Under the pieces are notes generated by a model that worked only from the letters and a program-made list of their open reading frames with translations, ran no database searches and was not told the origin of the DNA. Shown piece after piece: positions 44,619 to 54,265 of a stretch of 64,000 nt of DNA. The stretch is taken from contig JAJRQY010000052.1 in assembly GCA_024280015.1 (NCBI GenBank), positions 1 to 64,000 of the forward strand, in the 5' to 3' direction. How positions within the stretch are numbered: the first letter of the stretch is position 1; each line of letters opens with the position of its first letter. Origin of the DNA: Actinomycetes bacterium (GTDB taxonomy: Bacteria > Actinomycetota > Acidimicrobiia > Acidimicrobiales > SZUA-35). Position numbers and translations under genes: made by a program.

Positions 44619-46151
44619 ATGAGCAACGAACAGGCTGGATCTGCTACCTCGACAGGATCAAGGGTGACCTCTGTCGAGCACATGTCTGACTTCGAGACCT
44701 TGATGTGGAACCTCGAGGCCGACCCGTGGTTCAATCCAAGTGGAGCAATGGTCACGGTCCTGGATCGTCCGCTGAACCAGAAGCACTTCCGCCGCTGTAT
44801 CAGCCAAGCAATCGCTGCGGTGCCCAAGCTGCGCCAACGAGTCATCCCGGCTCCAACCAAGCTGACGACCCCCGGATGGGAGACCGATCCCGAGTTCGAG
44901 CTGGACTTCCACCTACCCACCCTGGCCCTTCCCGAGTCCGCCTGTTCGTGGTCGGACCTGATGGACTTGGCTTCGTGGCTCTATCAGCAACCCTATGACC
45001 GCTCGCGACCGCTCTGGCAGATCATCACCATCGACGGCCTGGAAGGCGGGCGCTCCGCCGTAGTTTGGAAATTCCATCACATCATTGGTGACGCCACCAC
45101 CATGATGAAAATGGCCGAGTTCTATATGCAGCTCAAACGGCGGGACAAGATGCCCGATGCCGTGGACCTTGTCGGGCTCTTCGCCTCCGAAGTTGCCGCC
45201 CAACCGGTACGGAGCCACAACCCCGTCGACGCGCTAGCTGAGACGGCGGCCGAAACCATTTCGGCAGTGGCCAAGCGACAAACGGGACTGGTTCGCCGAG
45301 CGCTGGGCGAAGTCATGCTGTGGGGGGCTGACCCGGTCCGAGCTAAGGAGTTTGGCCAGGAGACCGTTTCCAAGGCCACGGCAACCATTGATCAACTCCG
45401 AGGGTCCCAGAACGCTGGTTCTGGGGGTGACTCATCGGGTGATCCCGACGATAACTCCGAGACTACGGCCGGACCAGGTGGCTCGCCAATCTGGCGGGAT
45501 CGATCACGCCACCGCACCCTCCACTCCCTTCAGCTTTCGCTGGACGAGGTCAAAGTGGCAGCCAAGGCTCTCGGCGGATCCATCAATGATTTCTTCGTTG
45601 CCGGGGCGGTTATTGGCTCCTTGGACTACCACCAGAAGCGCAATGTCGAACTGGATTCGCTCAACATCAGCTTTGTGGTCAGCACTCGAAAATCGGGTGA
45701 CAAAAGCGCCAACGCCTTCACTCCCATGCGAATGCAGGCTCCCGCAATCGAGATGTCTCCAGCCGAGCGTTTCACTGAACTCCAAGCGATGATGGTGTCA
45801 AAGAAGGAAGAAGCCAAGTCTGGGTCCGGCATGGCATCGCTCGCGAGTGCCGCCAACCTGCTTCCGGGCTCCATGGTGTCCAACACCGCAAGGGCACAGT
45901 CAGCGGGAATCGACTTTGCCACATCCAACTTCCGTGGCGCTCCCCTACCCGTCTTCATCTCGGGTGGCAAATTGTTGCAGAACGTCCCCATCGGACCGCT
46001 AGCGGGAACTGCCTTCAACCTGACTGTCATGTCCTATGACAACAGCCTCGACTTCGGCGTCTTCATCGACCCAACGGCGGTCGAAGACCCGGCCGATCTG
46101 CAAGCCTGTCTGGTCACCGGCTACCAGAAACTGCTGGACGCCGCTTTGTAG
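44619..46151 (+). CDS. WS/DGAT-family O-acyltransferase
   Basis: FHHIIGDATTMMKMAEFY (HHxxxD region), NDFFVAGAVIGSL, C-terminal SNFRGAPLPVFISGGKLLQNVPIGPLAGTAFNLTVMSYDNSLDFGVFID. Confidence 0.9.
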   Translation: MSNEQAGSATSTGSRVTSVEHMSDFETLMWNLEADPWFNPSGAMVTVLDRPLNQKHFRRCISQAIAAVPKLRQRVIPAPTKLTTPGWETDPEFELDFHLPTLALPESACSWSDLMDLASWLYQQPYDRSRPLWQIITIDGLEGGRSAVVWKFHHIIGDATTMMKMAEFYMQLKRRDKMPDAVDLVGLFASEVAAQPVRSHNPVDALAETAAETISAVAKRQTGLVRRALGEVMLWGADPVRAKEFGQETVSKATATIDQLRGSQNAGSGGDSSGDPDDNSETTAGPGGSPIWRDRSRHRTLHSLQLSLDEVKVAAKALGGSINDFFVAGAVIGSLDYHQKRNVELDSLNISFVVSTRKSGDKSANAFTPMRMQAPAIEMSPAERFTELQAMMVSKKEEAKSGSGMASLASAANLLPGSMVSNTARAQSAGIDFATSNFRGAPLPVFISGGKLLQNVPIGPLAGTAFNLTVMSYDNSLDFGVFIDPTAVEDPADLQACLVTGYQKLLDAAL

Positions 46152-46227
46152 CGAAGCAGTTTTCGGAGGCTAGCTGCTCGATTCCAACAGCAAGTACGCA
46201 GGAAGGTGCTCCCTCGTGAAACGGGAA

Positions 46228-46249
46228 GAGGCCCGCCTTAGCGGGCCTC
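46228..46249. terminator. Strong hairpin between WS/DGAT gene and convergent tRNA-Gly
   Basis: GAGGCCCGC-ctta-GCGGGCCTC. Confidence 0.6.
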
Positions 46250-46264
46250 CAACCATGAACTATT

Positions 46265-46340
46265 TGGAGCGGACGACCAGATTCGAACTGGCGACCCCAA
46301 CCTTGGCAAGGTTGTGCTCTACCAACTGAGCTACGTCCGC
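46265..46340 (-). tRNA. tRNA-Gly(GCC), CCA encoded
   Basis: Minus strand GCGGACGTAGCTCAGTTGGTAGAGCACAACCTTGCCAAGGTTGGGGTCGCCAGTTCGAATCTGGTCGTCCGCTCCA. Confidence 0.96.
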
Positions 46341-46430
46341 AGGAGCCGAAATCATAACGGAGCAACCAGCAGCTTCACACCAACATGACTTCATTCATGG
46401 TGTTTGCCCCGCCACAGGAGCAACGAGTCG

Positions 46431-46652
46431 CTAAGACTTTGGGTTGAAATCGACACTCAGGGTGAGGACACCGTCTTCGAATGAGGCAGCGGCATCACCA
46501 ATAATGCTGAAGTCCATGAAGTCTTCCTCTGCTTGCTTGATGAACATCTTTCGCTCATCGCCACCAACGGGAGGAAGGTTTCGCTTCTTTACCGCCTTCG
46601 CTCGCTCGGCGAAGCGCTCGAGCATTGCCTCAACATCTAGACCCTCTGACAT
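46431..46652 (-). CDS. Small conserved-looking hypothetical protein
   Basis: 73-aa ORF MSEGLDVEAMLERFAERAKAVKKRNLPPVGGDERKMFIKQAEEDFMDFSIIGDAAASFEDGVLTLSVDFNPKS with coherent amphipathic composition. Confidence 0.65.
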   Translation of the reverse strand: MSEGLDVEAMLERFAERAKAVKKRNLPPVGGDERKMFIKQAEEDFMDFSIIGDAAASFEDGVLTLSVDFNPKS

Positions 46653-46678
46653 CTACTTCTCCGTTCATTTGTACCTAA

Positions 46679-46722
46679 CACTCAGTTTCTTTTGAGTGCT
46701 GGCACTCAGTTCCTTTTGAGTG
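46679..46722. repeat. 24-bp imperfect tandem duplication of a hairpin containing a gene 3' end
   Basis: cactcagtttcttttgagtg(ctgg)cactcagttccttttgagtg; each copy can form CACTCA/TGAGTG. Confidence 0.85.
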
Positions 46723-47062
46723 CGTCTGGACCAGTGAGACTCAACCATTCATCGACCGTGACGCCTTCATCTTCGGCGTAGGTCTCGGCTAGAACCTCTG
46801 GTTCAAGGGGCAGAACCTGCCGTCGTTGCTCCGCCGAGTCGGCATGGTCAGAAGCCCCGGGCCGATAGTTTCGACGTCGGGGATCAGTATGGCGCCAATA
46901 CCAGACGGTCGAAGCAGCAAGAAGCAAGGCGACTGCCAGGAGGGCAGTGATCAGGATGGTGATCTGGCGAGCAGTCTGGTCGGTAGCGCCGCTTTGGGCT
47001 AGAAGTATGGCAAATCCCACGGTCATCCAAGCTAGCCGCTGATTTGCTGATGGAGCGGGCAT
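46706..47062 (-). CDS. Small two-TM hypothetical membrane protein
   Basis: MPAPSANQRLAWMTVGFAILLAQSG...ITILITALLAVALLLAASTVWYWRHTDPRRRNYRP; overlaps the mutM-like 3' end. Confidence 0.7.
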   Translation of the reverse strand: MPAPSANQRLAWMTVGFAILLAQSGATDQTARQITILITALLAVALLLAASTVWYWRHTDPRRRNYRPGASDHADSAEQRRQVLPLEPEVLAETYAEDEGVTVDEWLSLTGPDALKRN

Positions 47063-47823
47063 GAATAGGTGGTTCTTCCACCAATTGTTCGGCGCTCCAG
47101 CTCTTGGCCATCTTGGGGGCATTGTCCGCCCCGAATGCGGGACTCGTGGAGCTGTCCAGTGTGGGAGCCTCCATCGCGTAGAAAATCAGTCAAGACTTGG
47201 TCCAGGGTGTCAAGCAATCGAGCCGCATCGGCGTCGGTTACCTTGCCCGCAGGCTGGGCCGGATCCAGCCCCGTTCGCCACAAGAGCTCATCGACAATGA
47301 GATTCCCGATGCCAGCGACCCGCTTCTGGTCCAGCAGCCTCGCCTTCAGAGCGACATGCCCGATCAACACACGATCCCGAAGCTGCTCTGAGCTGAGGGT
47401 AAATACGTCGGCCCCCAACCTGGACTCATCGGGGCCCAGGATGACCCCGCCAAGTCGACGTGGATCGCGAATCCGCAAATCTCCACCATCGTTAAAATGA
47501 ACAATGAACCGATCCCACTTGGGATCATTCTTCTTGGAGGAGTACTCCAGATACTCAATGGAAGCCGATTCGTCAACGATCAATCGACCGGTCATTCCGA
47601 ATCGCAAGCCGAGACGTTCGCCATTGCTGAGGTCGAGTATGAGGAGCTTGCCGATGCGTCGCGCCTCACTGAATGCCTGGCCGATCAAGGCGTCGTGGAC
47701 TGCCTCGGCGGTGGTCCCTTCTTTCAGGAACCAGGCATCGTCGGCTTCGACGCTGGCAATCTCCCGGTCCAGCGCAGCCTCGCTGGTCCGCCGGTAGTAC
47801 TCGATCTCTACGCCCTCGGGCAT
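47032..47823 (-). CDS. Fpg/Nei-family DNA glycosylase
   Basis: MPEGVEIEYYRR (Pro1/Glu2), KxxxGKLLILDLSNG, LRFGMTGRLIVD, DPRRLGG, KRVAGIGNLIVDELLWRTGLDP, C-terminal CPQDG...YSCPLHQ zinc-finger-like motif. Confidence 0.92.
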   Translation of the reverse strand: MPEGVEIEYYRRTSEAALDREIASVEADDAWFLKEGTTAEAVHDALIGQAFSEARRIGKLLILDLSNGERLGLRFGMTGRLIVDESASIEYLEYSSKKNDPKWDRFIVHFNDGGDLRIRDPRRLGGVILGPDESRLGADVFTLSSEQLRDRVLIGHVALKARLLDQKRVAGIGNLIVDELLWRTGLDPAQPAGKVTDADAARLLDTLDQVLTDFLRDGGSHTGQLHESRIRGGQCPQDGQELERRTIGGRTTYSCPLHQQISG

Positions 47824-47847
47824 GGTTCACCTACGGGCATTGATTGC

Positions 47848-49053
47848 TTAGCCCTTCTTCTCGGTCTCGGTGATGAATCGTTCAACCATGGGCCCAAGCT
47901 GATCAAATTCGATCAGGAAGCCGTCGTGCCCATGGATTGATTCGATGGTTTCGAAGTCGACCAGGATGCCATTGCTTTGAAGCTGGTCCCGGATTTCTTC
48001 TTGCTGACGTGGCGTGTACAGCCCATCACTGTCAATGGAGACCACCAGCACCGGACACTCGACTCGACGGAAGGCGGCGGCAACCCCGCCACGGCCTCGA
48101 CCAATGTCATGCAGATCCATGGCCTTATTGAGCACCATATAGCTGTTGGCGTCGAAGCGACGGGCCAGCTTTCGGCCGTGGTGGTCCAGGTAGTTTTCGA
48201 TCTGGAACCGACTCCACAGATCAAACTGTTGGGCCGAGTGCACGACATCGCGACCAAAACGATTGTCCAACGACTCATCGGATCGATAGTGGATTTGTGC
48301 GATTCTCCGGGCCAACATCAAGCCCTGGTCGGGCCCTTCACCATCAGGGGCATCGTAGTAGTCGCCATTGTTCCAGCCTGGGTCTTGGGCGATGGCCAGT
48401 CGTCCGGCTTGACTCCAACCGATCTGCAATGCACTGGCTGAGGCGGCTGAGGCAATCACCGCCAAGGAACGAACCCGGTCAGGGAACATGACTCCCCACT
48501 CCAACACCTGCATGCCACCCATTGAGCCGCCGACGACACTGAGCCAATGTGCGACTTGGAGATGGTCGGCCAGCAGGGCTTGGGAGCGGACGATGTCTCT
48601 GATGGAAACAACAGGGAAGCGAGAACCGTAGGGTCTGCCGTCATCGGGGTGCGGTGAGGCGGGACCAGTAGTTCCTTGACAGGAGCCGAGCACATTCGGA
48701 CAGACCACGAAATAGCGGTTGGTATCCAGGGGCTTGGCTGGGCCAATCATGTCATTCCACCAGCCTGCCGTCGGCTGGCCCGGCCCACTTGGACCGGCGG
48801 CGTGAGCATCGCCGGTTAAGGCGTGACAAACCAAGATGGCGTTGCTGGCAGTGGCATCCAGTTCACCCCAGGTTTCATAGGCCACGGTGATGGGCCCAAG
48901 TGACCCTCCGCCCTCAAGGGCAAAACGTCGGTCTTCACAAAAGGTAGCGAACTTGCGAGATGCCGGCGGGTCACCTTCACTCCACGCCGAGGATGCAGGC
49001 AAGGGCGTAGCGGTGACCGGAGGTCGTTGGAGTGGGCGGTCACCAACCATCAC
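47848..49053 (-). CDS. metX: Homoserine O-acetyltransferase
   Basis: ITVAYETWGELDATASNAILVCHALTGDAHAAG...WWNDMIGPAKPLDTNRYFVVCPNVLGSCQGTTGPAS...VVGGSMGGMQVLEW. Confidence 0.96.
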   Translation of the reverse strand: MMVGDRPLQRPPVTATPLPASSAWSEGDPPASRKFATFCEDRRFALEGGGSLGPITVAYETWGELDATASNAILVCHALTGDAHAAGPSGPGQPTAGWWNDMIGPAKPLDTNRYFVVCPNVLGSCQGTTGPASPHPDDGRPYGSRFPVVSIRDIVRSQALLADHLQVAHWLSVVGGSMGGMQVLEWGVMFPDRVRSLAVIASAASASALQIGWSQAGRLAIAQDPGWNNGDYYDAPDGEGPDQGLMLARRIAQIHYRSDESLDNRFGRDVVHSAQQFDLWSRFQIENYLDHHGRKLARRFDANSYMVLNKAMDLHDIGRGRGGVAAAFRRVECPVLVVSIDSDGLYTPRQQEEIRDQLQSNGILVDFETIESIHGHDGFLIEFDQLGPMVERFITETEKKG

Positions 49054-49078
49054 GAAAGCCTACCGAGTTAGTAGGGAA

Positions 49079-49720
49079 TCAGTTGGACCCCTGCGCCCCG
49101 GGTAAGGGTCCCGCCGCTGGTGACCTTGGCGTAGGCCCCAATACAGGAGTGGATTCCGTGACCCTCGATCTCGATGCGCCACCATCCGCTTCGAGTGCTC
49201 TCAGGGTTGCTCGGGCGATGATATGGATCGGGGCGAAATCGAAGAGTGTTCCTGCGGGTGCTCCAGTCCCGATAGGTCCAGTTGCCACCGGTGACAGATG
49301 CAACGGTGCACCGTTAAGAAGCTCTTCAACGTCTGGATCAGTGCGTTGCAGGATCCGCTGTGCGATCTCATCAGTGTGAGTCACCGCGACTGGCGCTTGA
49401 AGGAAATCGCAGAGCAGTTCGTCAAGCTCACCCCGCGACGCGGTGGAGCCGGTTTTGCCGTCGGGAAACGAAACGGCGACGTGTCCGTCCTTGTTGGGCA
49501 TTGATGCTGATAGCGACAGGAGCCGTTCCCACTTCCGTGGGTATTTGGCGCTGGCGACCAGGTTCGACACCTGGTCAACTACGGCCCACAATCGGTCGCC
49601 GGCAAGGCCGCGTTCACCCACCCGTATTTCAGCAAGCGCTTCACCAACCATCGCCTTCACCGGGTACCGCCAGATCTCGCTGATCATGACCGCGAGTATG
49701 GCAGCCATCAGTCCCTCCAC
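49079..49720 (-). CDS. MOSC-domain protein
   Basis: EIWRYPVKAMVGEALAEIRVGERGLAGDRLWAVVD... MOSC N-terminal beta-barrel pattern. Confidence 0.85.
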   Translation of the reverse strand: MEGLMAAILAVMISEIWRYPVKAMVGEALAEIRVGERGLAGDRLWAVVDQVSNLVASAKYPRKWERLLSLSASMPNKDGHVAVSFPDGKTGSTASRGELDELLCDFLQAPVAVTHTDEIAQRILQRTDPDVEELLNGAPLHLSPVATGPIGTGAPAGTLFDFAPIHIIARATLRALEADGGASRSRVTESTPVLGPTPRSPAAGPLPGAQGSN

Positions 49721-49889
49721 TGATCAACGTCCACGCCAGTGTCCGAAACTCCTTAGACGCCATCCATTGGGCGGCATCGAGCAAGAACCTCCCAACGCGT
49801 GTTCAGGTTCGTACCTCCATTTGTGCATATCTTTCCTTATTTCATCCAATGCTGTTGTATACGGAACAGGTGTTCGATACATTGTAGGA

Positions 49890-51320
49890 ATGGACCTAGC
49901 GGAACTCACTGCAAAACTCCAGAATCTCTACACTCAGACCCCCGACGCGCTCACCGATACGGAACTCTTCAACCACACGGCACAGATCGAAGACCTCACC
50001 GCAGCCATCCACGCCTATGGCATGCAGTACCAGGCAGCAGCCCACCAACGTAAGGCCTACAAGACCCGTGGTTACCGCTCCGACGCGACCGGCGTCTCCC
50101 ACCGCACCCGACTCTCACGGGCGACATGTGGACGGCACATCAACCAGGCTCATCTCATCGTCAACAAGCTCCCAAAGATCTACAAGGCTTACCTCGCTGG
50201 GGTCCTCAACACCGATCAGATCAACCTCATCTACCGTTACGCCGACCTCCCTCCGCTACGAGAAGCCGCTGTCTTCGATCAGAACCTCTTCATCAACTGG
50301 TCCTCCAAGACATGGCCAGAGTTCAGACAGAACCTTGAGGACTGGGCCGAGTACAACGATCACACCGATCCCCAAGATCAAGACGAGAAGGACTTCGACA
50401 ACCGCCGCATGGTCTGGGCTCAGGGCCTAGGACGCACCATGCTCCTCGAGATCAACATGCCAAACGACATGTTCGAACAACTCTGCAACATCATCGGACC
50501 GGTTTACGACAAGTTCTTGAAGCAAGAAGTCCGCGAAGCCAGAGCCGCCGCCGGACTCAATCCCGATGAGCAAAACGATGATGACGGCCGCTTCCTCGAC
50601 CTCGTGCGCAGCGACAAACAGCGCTGGCTCGACGCCCTCATGACCGTCATCCGTGCCGGCGGCACTGTCATCAACAAGCTCCTCGGTGATGCCGCCGAAG
50701 CAGGCATTGACCTTGAACCCGAAGATCTCGACCCAGGAACCGGCTCCGAAGTCATCATCGTCCTCGATCAAAAGACCGCCGAACGAGAGATTGCTCGACG
50801 CAATGGTGAAACCCTCCCCGACCTTACTCCTGAGGATCTTGAGAACCGGCGCTGTGAGACCCTCTCCGGGCTGCCTCTCTCGCCCTCCACTGCCGTGGAC
50901 TACCTCGAGCTCGGCCACTTCCGGCGCATGATCTTGAAACCCAACGACCTGGACTTCTACCTCAGTCGAAAGACCCGGTTCTTCACCGGTCCACGAAGAA
51001 CCGGCCTTATGGCTCGTGACCGCTTCTGCCAGGATCCTGGATGTGGAACCCCGGCCAACAAGTGCGAGGCCGACCACATCAAGGAATACGCCGAAGGCGG
51101 GCTCACTCTTCCCAGCAACGGGAAAATGCGCTGCGGTCCGTGTCACCGACATAAAACCTGGTTGCAAGCCCGAGGATCATGGATCGATCCCGATAATCCG
51201 GACAAGAACAAACGCATCTCAGATGCCAACGATCTTGCAGACCTGAATGATCTGCTCTTCAATGACCCAGACCAACTGAATCTGGCAAGACTTACCCAAG
51301 AACCGGTCAAAGCCCGATGA
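49890..51320 (+). CDS. DUF222/13E12-family HNH endonuclease
   Basis: DUF222-like N-terminus; RDRFCQDPGCGTPANKCEADHIKEYAEGGLTLPSNGKMRCGPCHRHKT HNH motif. Confidence 0.92.
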   Translation: MDLAELTAKLQNLYTQTPDALTDTELFNHTAQIEDLTAAIHAYGMQYQAAAHQRKAYKTRGYRSDATGVSHRTRLSRATCGRHINQAHLIVNKLPKIYKAYLAGVLNTDQINLIYRYADLPPLREAAVFDQNLFINWSSKTWPEFRQNLEDWAEYNDHTDPQDQDEKDFDNRRMVWAQGLGRTMLLEINMPNDMFEQLCNIIGPVYDKFLKQEVREARAAAGLNPDEQNDDDGRFLDLVRSDKQRWLDALMTVIRAGGTVINKLLGDAAEAGIDLEPEDLDPGTGSEVIIVLDQKTAEREIARRNGETLPDLTPEDLENRRCETLSGLPLSPSTAVDYLELGHFRRMILKPNDLDFYLSRKTRFFTGPRRTGLMARDRFCQDPGCGTPANKCEADHIKEYAEGGLTLPSNGKMRCGPCHRHKTWLQARGSWIDPDNPDKNKRISDANDLADLNDLLFNDPDQLNLARLTQEPVKAR

Positions 51321-51376
51321 TTGCGGGGCTTGCCTCTCCTACCCAACGAAACTGCCGGGCCAGATCAAGACCGCGG

Positions 51377-52981
51377 CTAAGGCAGCCTGGCGAGCCACCA
51401 ATCGAGGGTGTCTTGGGATCCGTTGTAGGCCTGGTTCATGACCTTGGCGATCTCGATGACCTGGAGCCTGACCAGGTCTGGGTCCTTGGTCAAGTCACTC
51501 GCCCGGCTGCATTGTGCGACCAGCTCAGTTGCTTGATTCCACAGGGCCTCATTGGCAGGTCTGGGGAAAGACGAGACGTCACGGGCAGCGATCTTGATGG
51601 CCTGCACCGACAGGGCTGTCCCAAACCACCTCTTGTAGGCCCAAGCCACAATCGGCGGCGCCAAGAACACCGCAGCGACCCGGTCCAGATCCTCGGGGTC
51701 AGCGTGGATGGACAAGACCGGGGTGACCGGCGCCATGGTCCCATCCCGGTCAATCACCGGCTCGAACACCTTGGACTGGGTCGGCAACAAGACCTTGGGA
51801 CGAAGCTGGCTCTGCAGCCACCTACTCATCCGCTCATCCGCGTCGAGGGCCCCGAGATCAACAACCGGTTGCTGCCAGCTCCTCTTGGCAAAGCGGATGG
51901 GGCGCGTACCCCACCATGTCATCAGCGGGTCAAGCGAGCCGACCGTAGCTATCCGGATGGTGGCAAGCGAGTCTGGCTGGTCGGGAGCGGGACTTAGTTC
52001 TCTGCAGGCTTTTGCTAGGGCGTAGTACTCGTCGCGAAATCCGGCGGTGGCAGTGATCATGTTGCCAAGTGGCCGGCCAGCTAACTGGACATCTGGGGCT
52101 CCGAGGGCTCGAGCAGCGAGTGAAGCCCATGGTTCGGCCGGATCCGCTGTCGTTAGGGGGCTGACGTCGGGCCCACCGGCAATGATGATGTTGGCCGGGC
52201 CGTCAGTTAAGCCTAAAATCACTGCACAGACTCTGACGTTGGCCTCAAACATGGCTTCGCCGGTGGCCCAAAGGGCACGTAGTGGTGCGATCTGGGCCAG
52301 GTGATGTCGGAGACCTGCCGTATCACGCGAAGCCAGGATGGACTGAGGAAGCACAAAGGCCACCTGTGCACCTGGAGTATGGGCGCAGAGTTGGATCGCT
52401 GACTGCACATGAATGGCAGCCAAGTCGGCGTAGGGGCCAAATAGGTCGGGGTGAGACTCCCGGAAGGCCACCGCTGCGTCCGGGAACTCTTTCCCCTTGA
52501 GCGGTGTGGCAAACGGCGGGTTTCCGACGATCAGATCAGGGACGGGTATCTCGATCGGCAGACCAGCAGCGGCAAAGTTAAGCGCGTCACCGACAACGAT
52601 ACGGCCCACCGTTTGGGCCAGTAACCGCCCATTGCTGATGCCGTGAGCACCGGCCCACACAGCCAGTGCTTCTTGGGTTGCCGCAACGGCGCCGGGGTCA
52701 ATATCGATCCCGGAGACCCTGCCGAGAGCAACCTCGGCATCGACGCCAAGCTCGACCAGGCGATCAAGGGCGCCAACGAGGAACGCTCCTCCGCCACAAG
52801 TTGGATCCAGGACTGTTTCTGGTAAGGCAGCGCCCGCAGACTCACCCGGACCGATAGCCAGACGAAGCAGACCCTCGACCACCGACCGAGGGGTATAGAA
52901 GGCACCGCGCTGGCGGCGCCGTTCTGGTGAAGCTGAGCGCTCGTGATCTCGACCGACCTCCCAAGGGTCGGACTCAGTCAC
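51377..52981 (-). CDS. N6-adenine DNA methyltransferase (Eco57I/TaqI-like), apparently orphan
   Basis: RRQRGAFYTPRSVVEGLL, VLDPTCGGGAFLVGAL (motif I), DLIVGNPPFATPL (NPPF motif IV), C-terminal TRD-like part. Confidence 0.9.
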   Translation of the reverse strand: MTESDPWEVGRDHERSASPERRRQRGAFYTPRSVVEGLLRLAIGPGESAGAALPETVLDPTCGGGAFLVGALDRLVELGVDAEVALGRVSGIDIDPGAVAATQEALAVWAGAHGISNGRLLAQTVGRIVVGDALNFAAAGLPIEIPVPDLIVGNPPFATPLKGKEFPDAAVAFRESHPDLFGPYADLAAIHVQSAIQLCAHTPGAQVAFVLPQSILASRDTAGLRHHLAQIAPLRALWATGEAMFEANVRVCAVILGLTDGPANIIIAGGPDVSPLTTADPAEPWASLAARALGAPDVQLAGRPLGNMITATAGFRDEYYALAKACRELSPAPDQPDSLATIRIATVGSLDPLMTWWGTRPIRFAKRSWQQPVVDLGALDADERMSRWLQSQLRPKVLLPTQSKVFEPVIDRDGTMAPVTPVLSIHADPEDLDRVAAVFLAPPIVAWAYKRWFGTALSVQAIKIAARDVSSFPRPANEALWNQATELVAQCSRASDLTKDPDLVRLQVIEIAKVMNQAYNGSQDTLDWWLARLP

Positions 52982-53008
52982 GAAACGGCCCGACTCACGA
53001 AAGAGCCC

Positions 53009-54160
53009 TCACGATTCCCAGCTACCAATATTCTCAAGGCGCTTGTCGTTGGAGAACACTTCTTCCAACGGAACATCGAGGGCCAGACGCTTCTGAATAC
53101 GTTTCACATCCAGCTCCTGATCCCACAACACCATGGTCACCGCAACACCCGAACCGCCAGCTCGGGCGGTACGGCCCGAACGATGCAGGTAGGTCTTGTG
53201 ATCATCGGGCGGATCGAAATGGACGACCACATCGACGTCATCGACATGGATGCCACGAGCAGCAACGTCGGTAGCGACCAGGGCCTGGAGACTCCCGTCA
53301 GAGAACAGGCCTAGGGCCTTCTCCCGCTGACGCTGTCGCAAGTCGCCGTGGATGGGTTCAACATCAACATCAAGCTCACGAAGGTCACCACTCAGGCGAT
53401 CACACATCCGCTTGGTGTTGCAGAAGATCATGGTGCGGTGTGAGTTCTTGACAATATTGGCAACAACCTTGGCCCGGTCCATGCGGTGAACGGTGAAGAA
53501 CAGGTGAGTCATGTGCTCAACCGTTACCTCGTCTTGTTCGACCTCATGGGTGACCGGATCATGCTGATAGCGAGTCACCAGTGTGTCAATTGCCCCGTCC
53601 AAGGTGGCCGAGAACAAGAGGGTCTGATGCTGGCCATCAATCTTTCGAAGTAGCCACTCGACCTGAGGCATGAAGCCCATGTCAGCCATTCGATCAGCCT
53701 CATCAAGAACAACATGGCTGACGTCGGCAATGGACACCGCCTTGCGTTCAAGCAAGTCAATCATCCGGCCGGGAGTAGCGACGATGATCTCGACGCCCTT
53801 GTCGATGGCCCGAATCTGCTTGTCAATATCGGCGCCGCCATAGACGGCGAGATAGCTCAGATCGACGGCTTCACACAATGGCGCCAGTTCATCCATGACC
53901 TGATTAGCCAGCTCTCGAGTGGGAACCAGCATGAGGGCCTGGACCTTGCCACGGGGGGCGTCGGCAAGACGCTGCACCACCGGAATGCCAAAGGCCAGGG
54001 TCTTTCCTGACCCGGTTTGGGCTTTGCCGCAAATATCACGGCCGGCGATCGCATCTTCGATCGCCAACTCCTGGATAGCAAACGCGGTTTCATAACCACG
54101 CTTCGCCAATGCTTCGATCAGGGCAGGAGCGACACCCAGATCAGCGAACTTTCTAGTCAT
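53009..54160 (-). CDS. DEAD-box RNA helicase
   Basis: Q-motif FADLGVAPALIEALAKRGYETAFAIQELAIEDAIAG, AQTGSGKT, PTRELA, VLDEADRM, SAT, YLHRSGRTARAG. Confidence 0.96.
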   Translation of the reverse strand: MTRKFADLGVAPALIEALAKRGYETAFAIQELAIEDAIAGRDICGKAQTGSGKTLAFGIPVVQRLADAPRGKVQALMLVPTRELANQVMDELAPLCEAVDLSYLAVYGGADIDKQIRAIDKGVEIIVATPGRMIDLLERKAVSIADVSHVVLDEADRMADMGFMPQVEWLLRKIDGQHQTLLFSATLDGAIDTLVTRYQHDPVTHEVEQDEVTVEHMTHLFFTVHRMDRAKVVANIVKNSHRTMIFCNTKRMCDRLSGDLRELDVDVEPIHGDLRQRQREKALGLFSDGSLQALVATDVAARGIHVDDVDVVVHFDPPDDHKTYLHRSGRTARAGGSGVAVTMVLWDQELDVKRIQKRLALDVPLEEVFSNDKRLENIGSWES

Positions 54161-54265
54161 TCAGTTAACCTATTTTCTTTGTTGATCCACGCAGAGTAAC
54201 GAGATCAGCACCCCCATCGGCGTTCTTGGCCATATCTGGAGCAACGGGAGGGTTAGCTTGGAGGG

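Noticed and set aside
47032-47823. Altered zinc finger in the Fpg/Nei protein (CPQDG...CPLHQ instead of CxxC...CxxC)
   Set aside because: This looks like a recognised actinobacterial Fpg/Nei subfamily pattern, so I do not claim novelty. Pro1/Glu2 and the helix-two-turn-helix are intact.
49890-51320. DUF222-HNH gene as an active mobile element (intein/IS-like)
   Set aside because: 13E12/DUF222-HNH genes are common dispersed families in actinobacteria. No terminal repeats or target-site duplications could be seen here.
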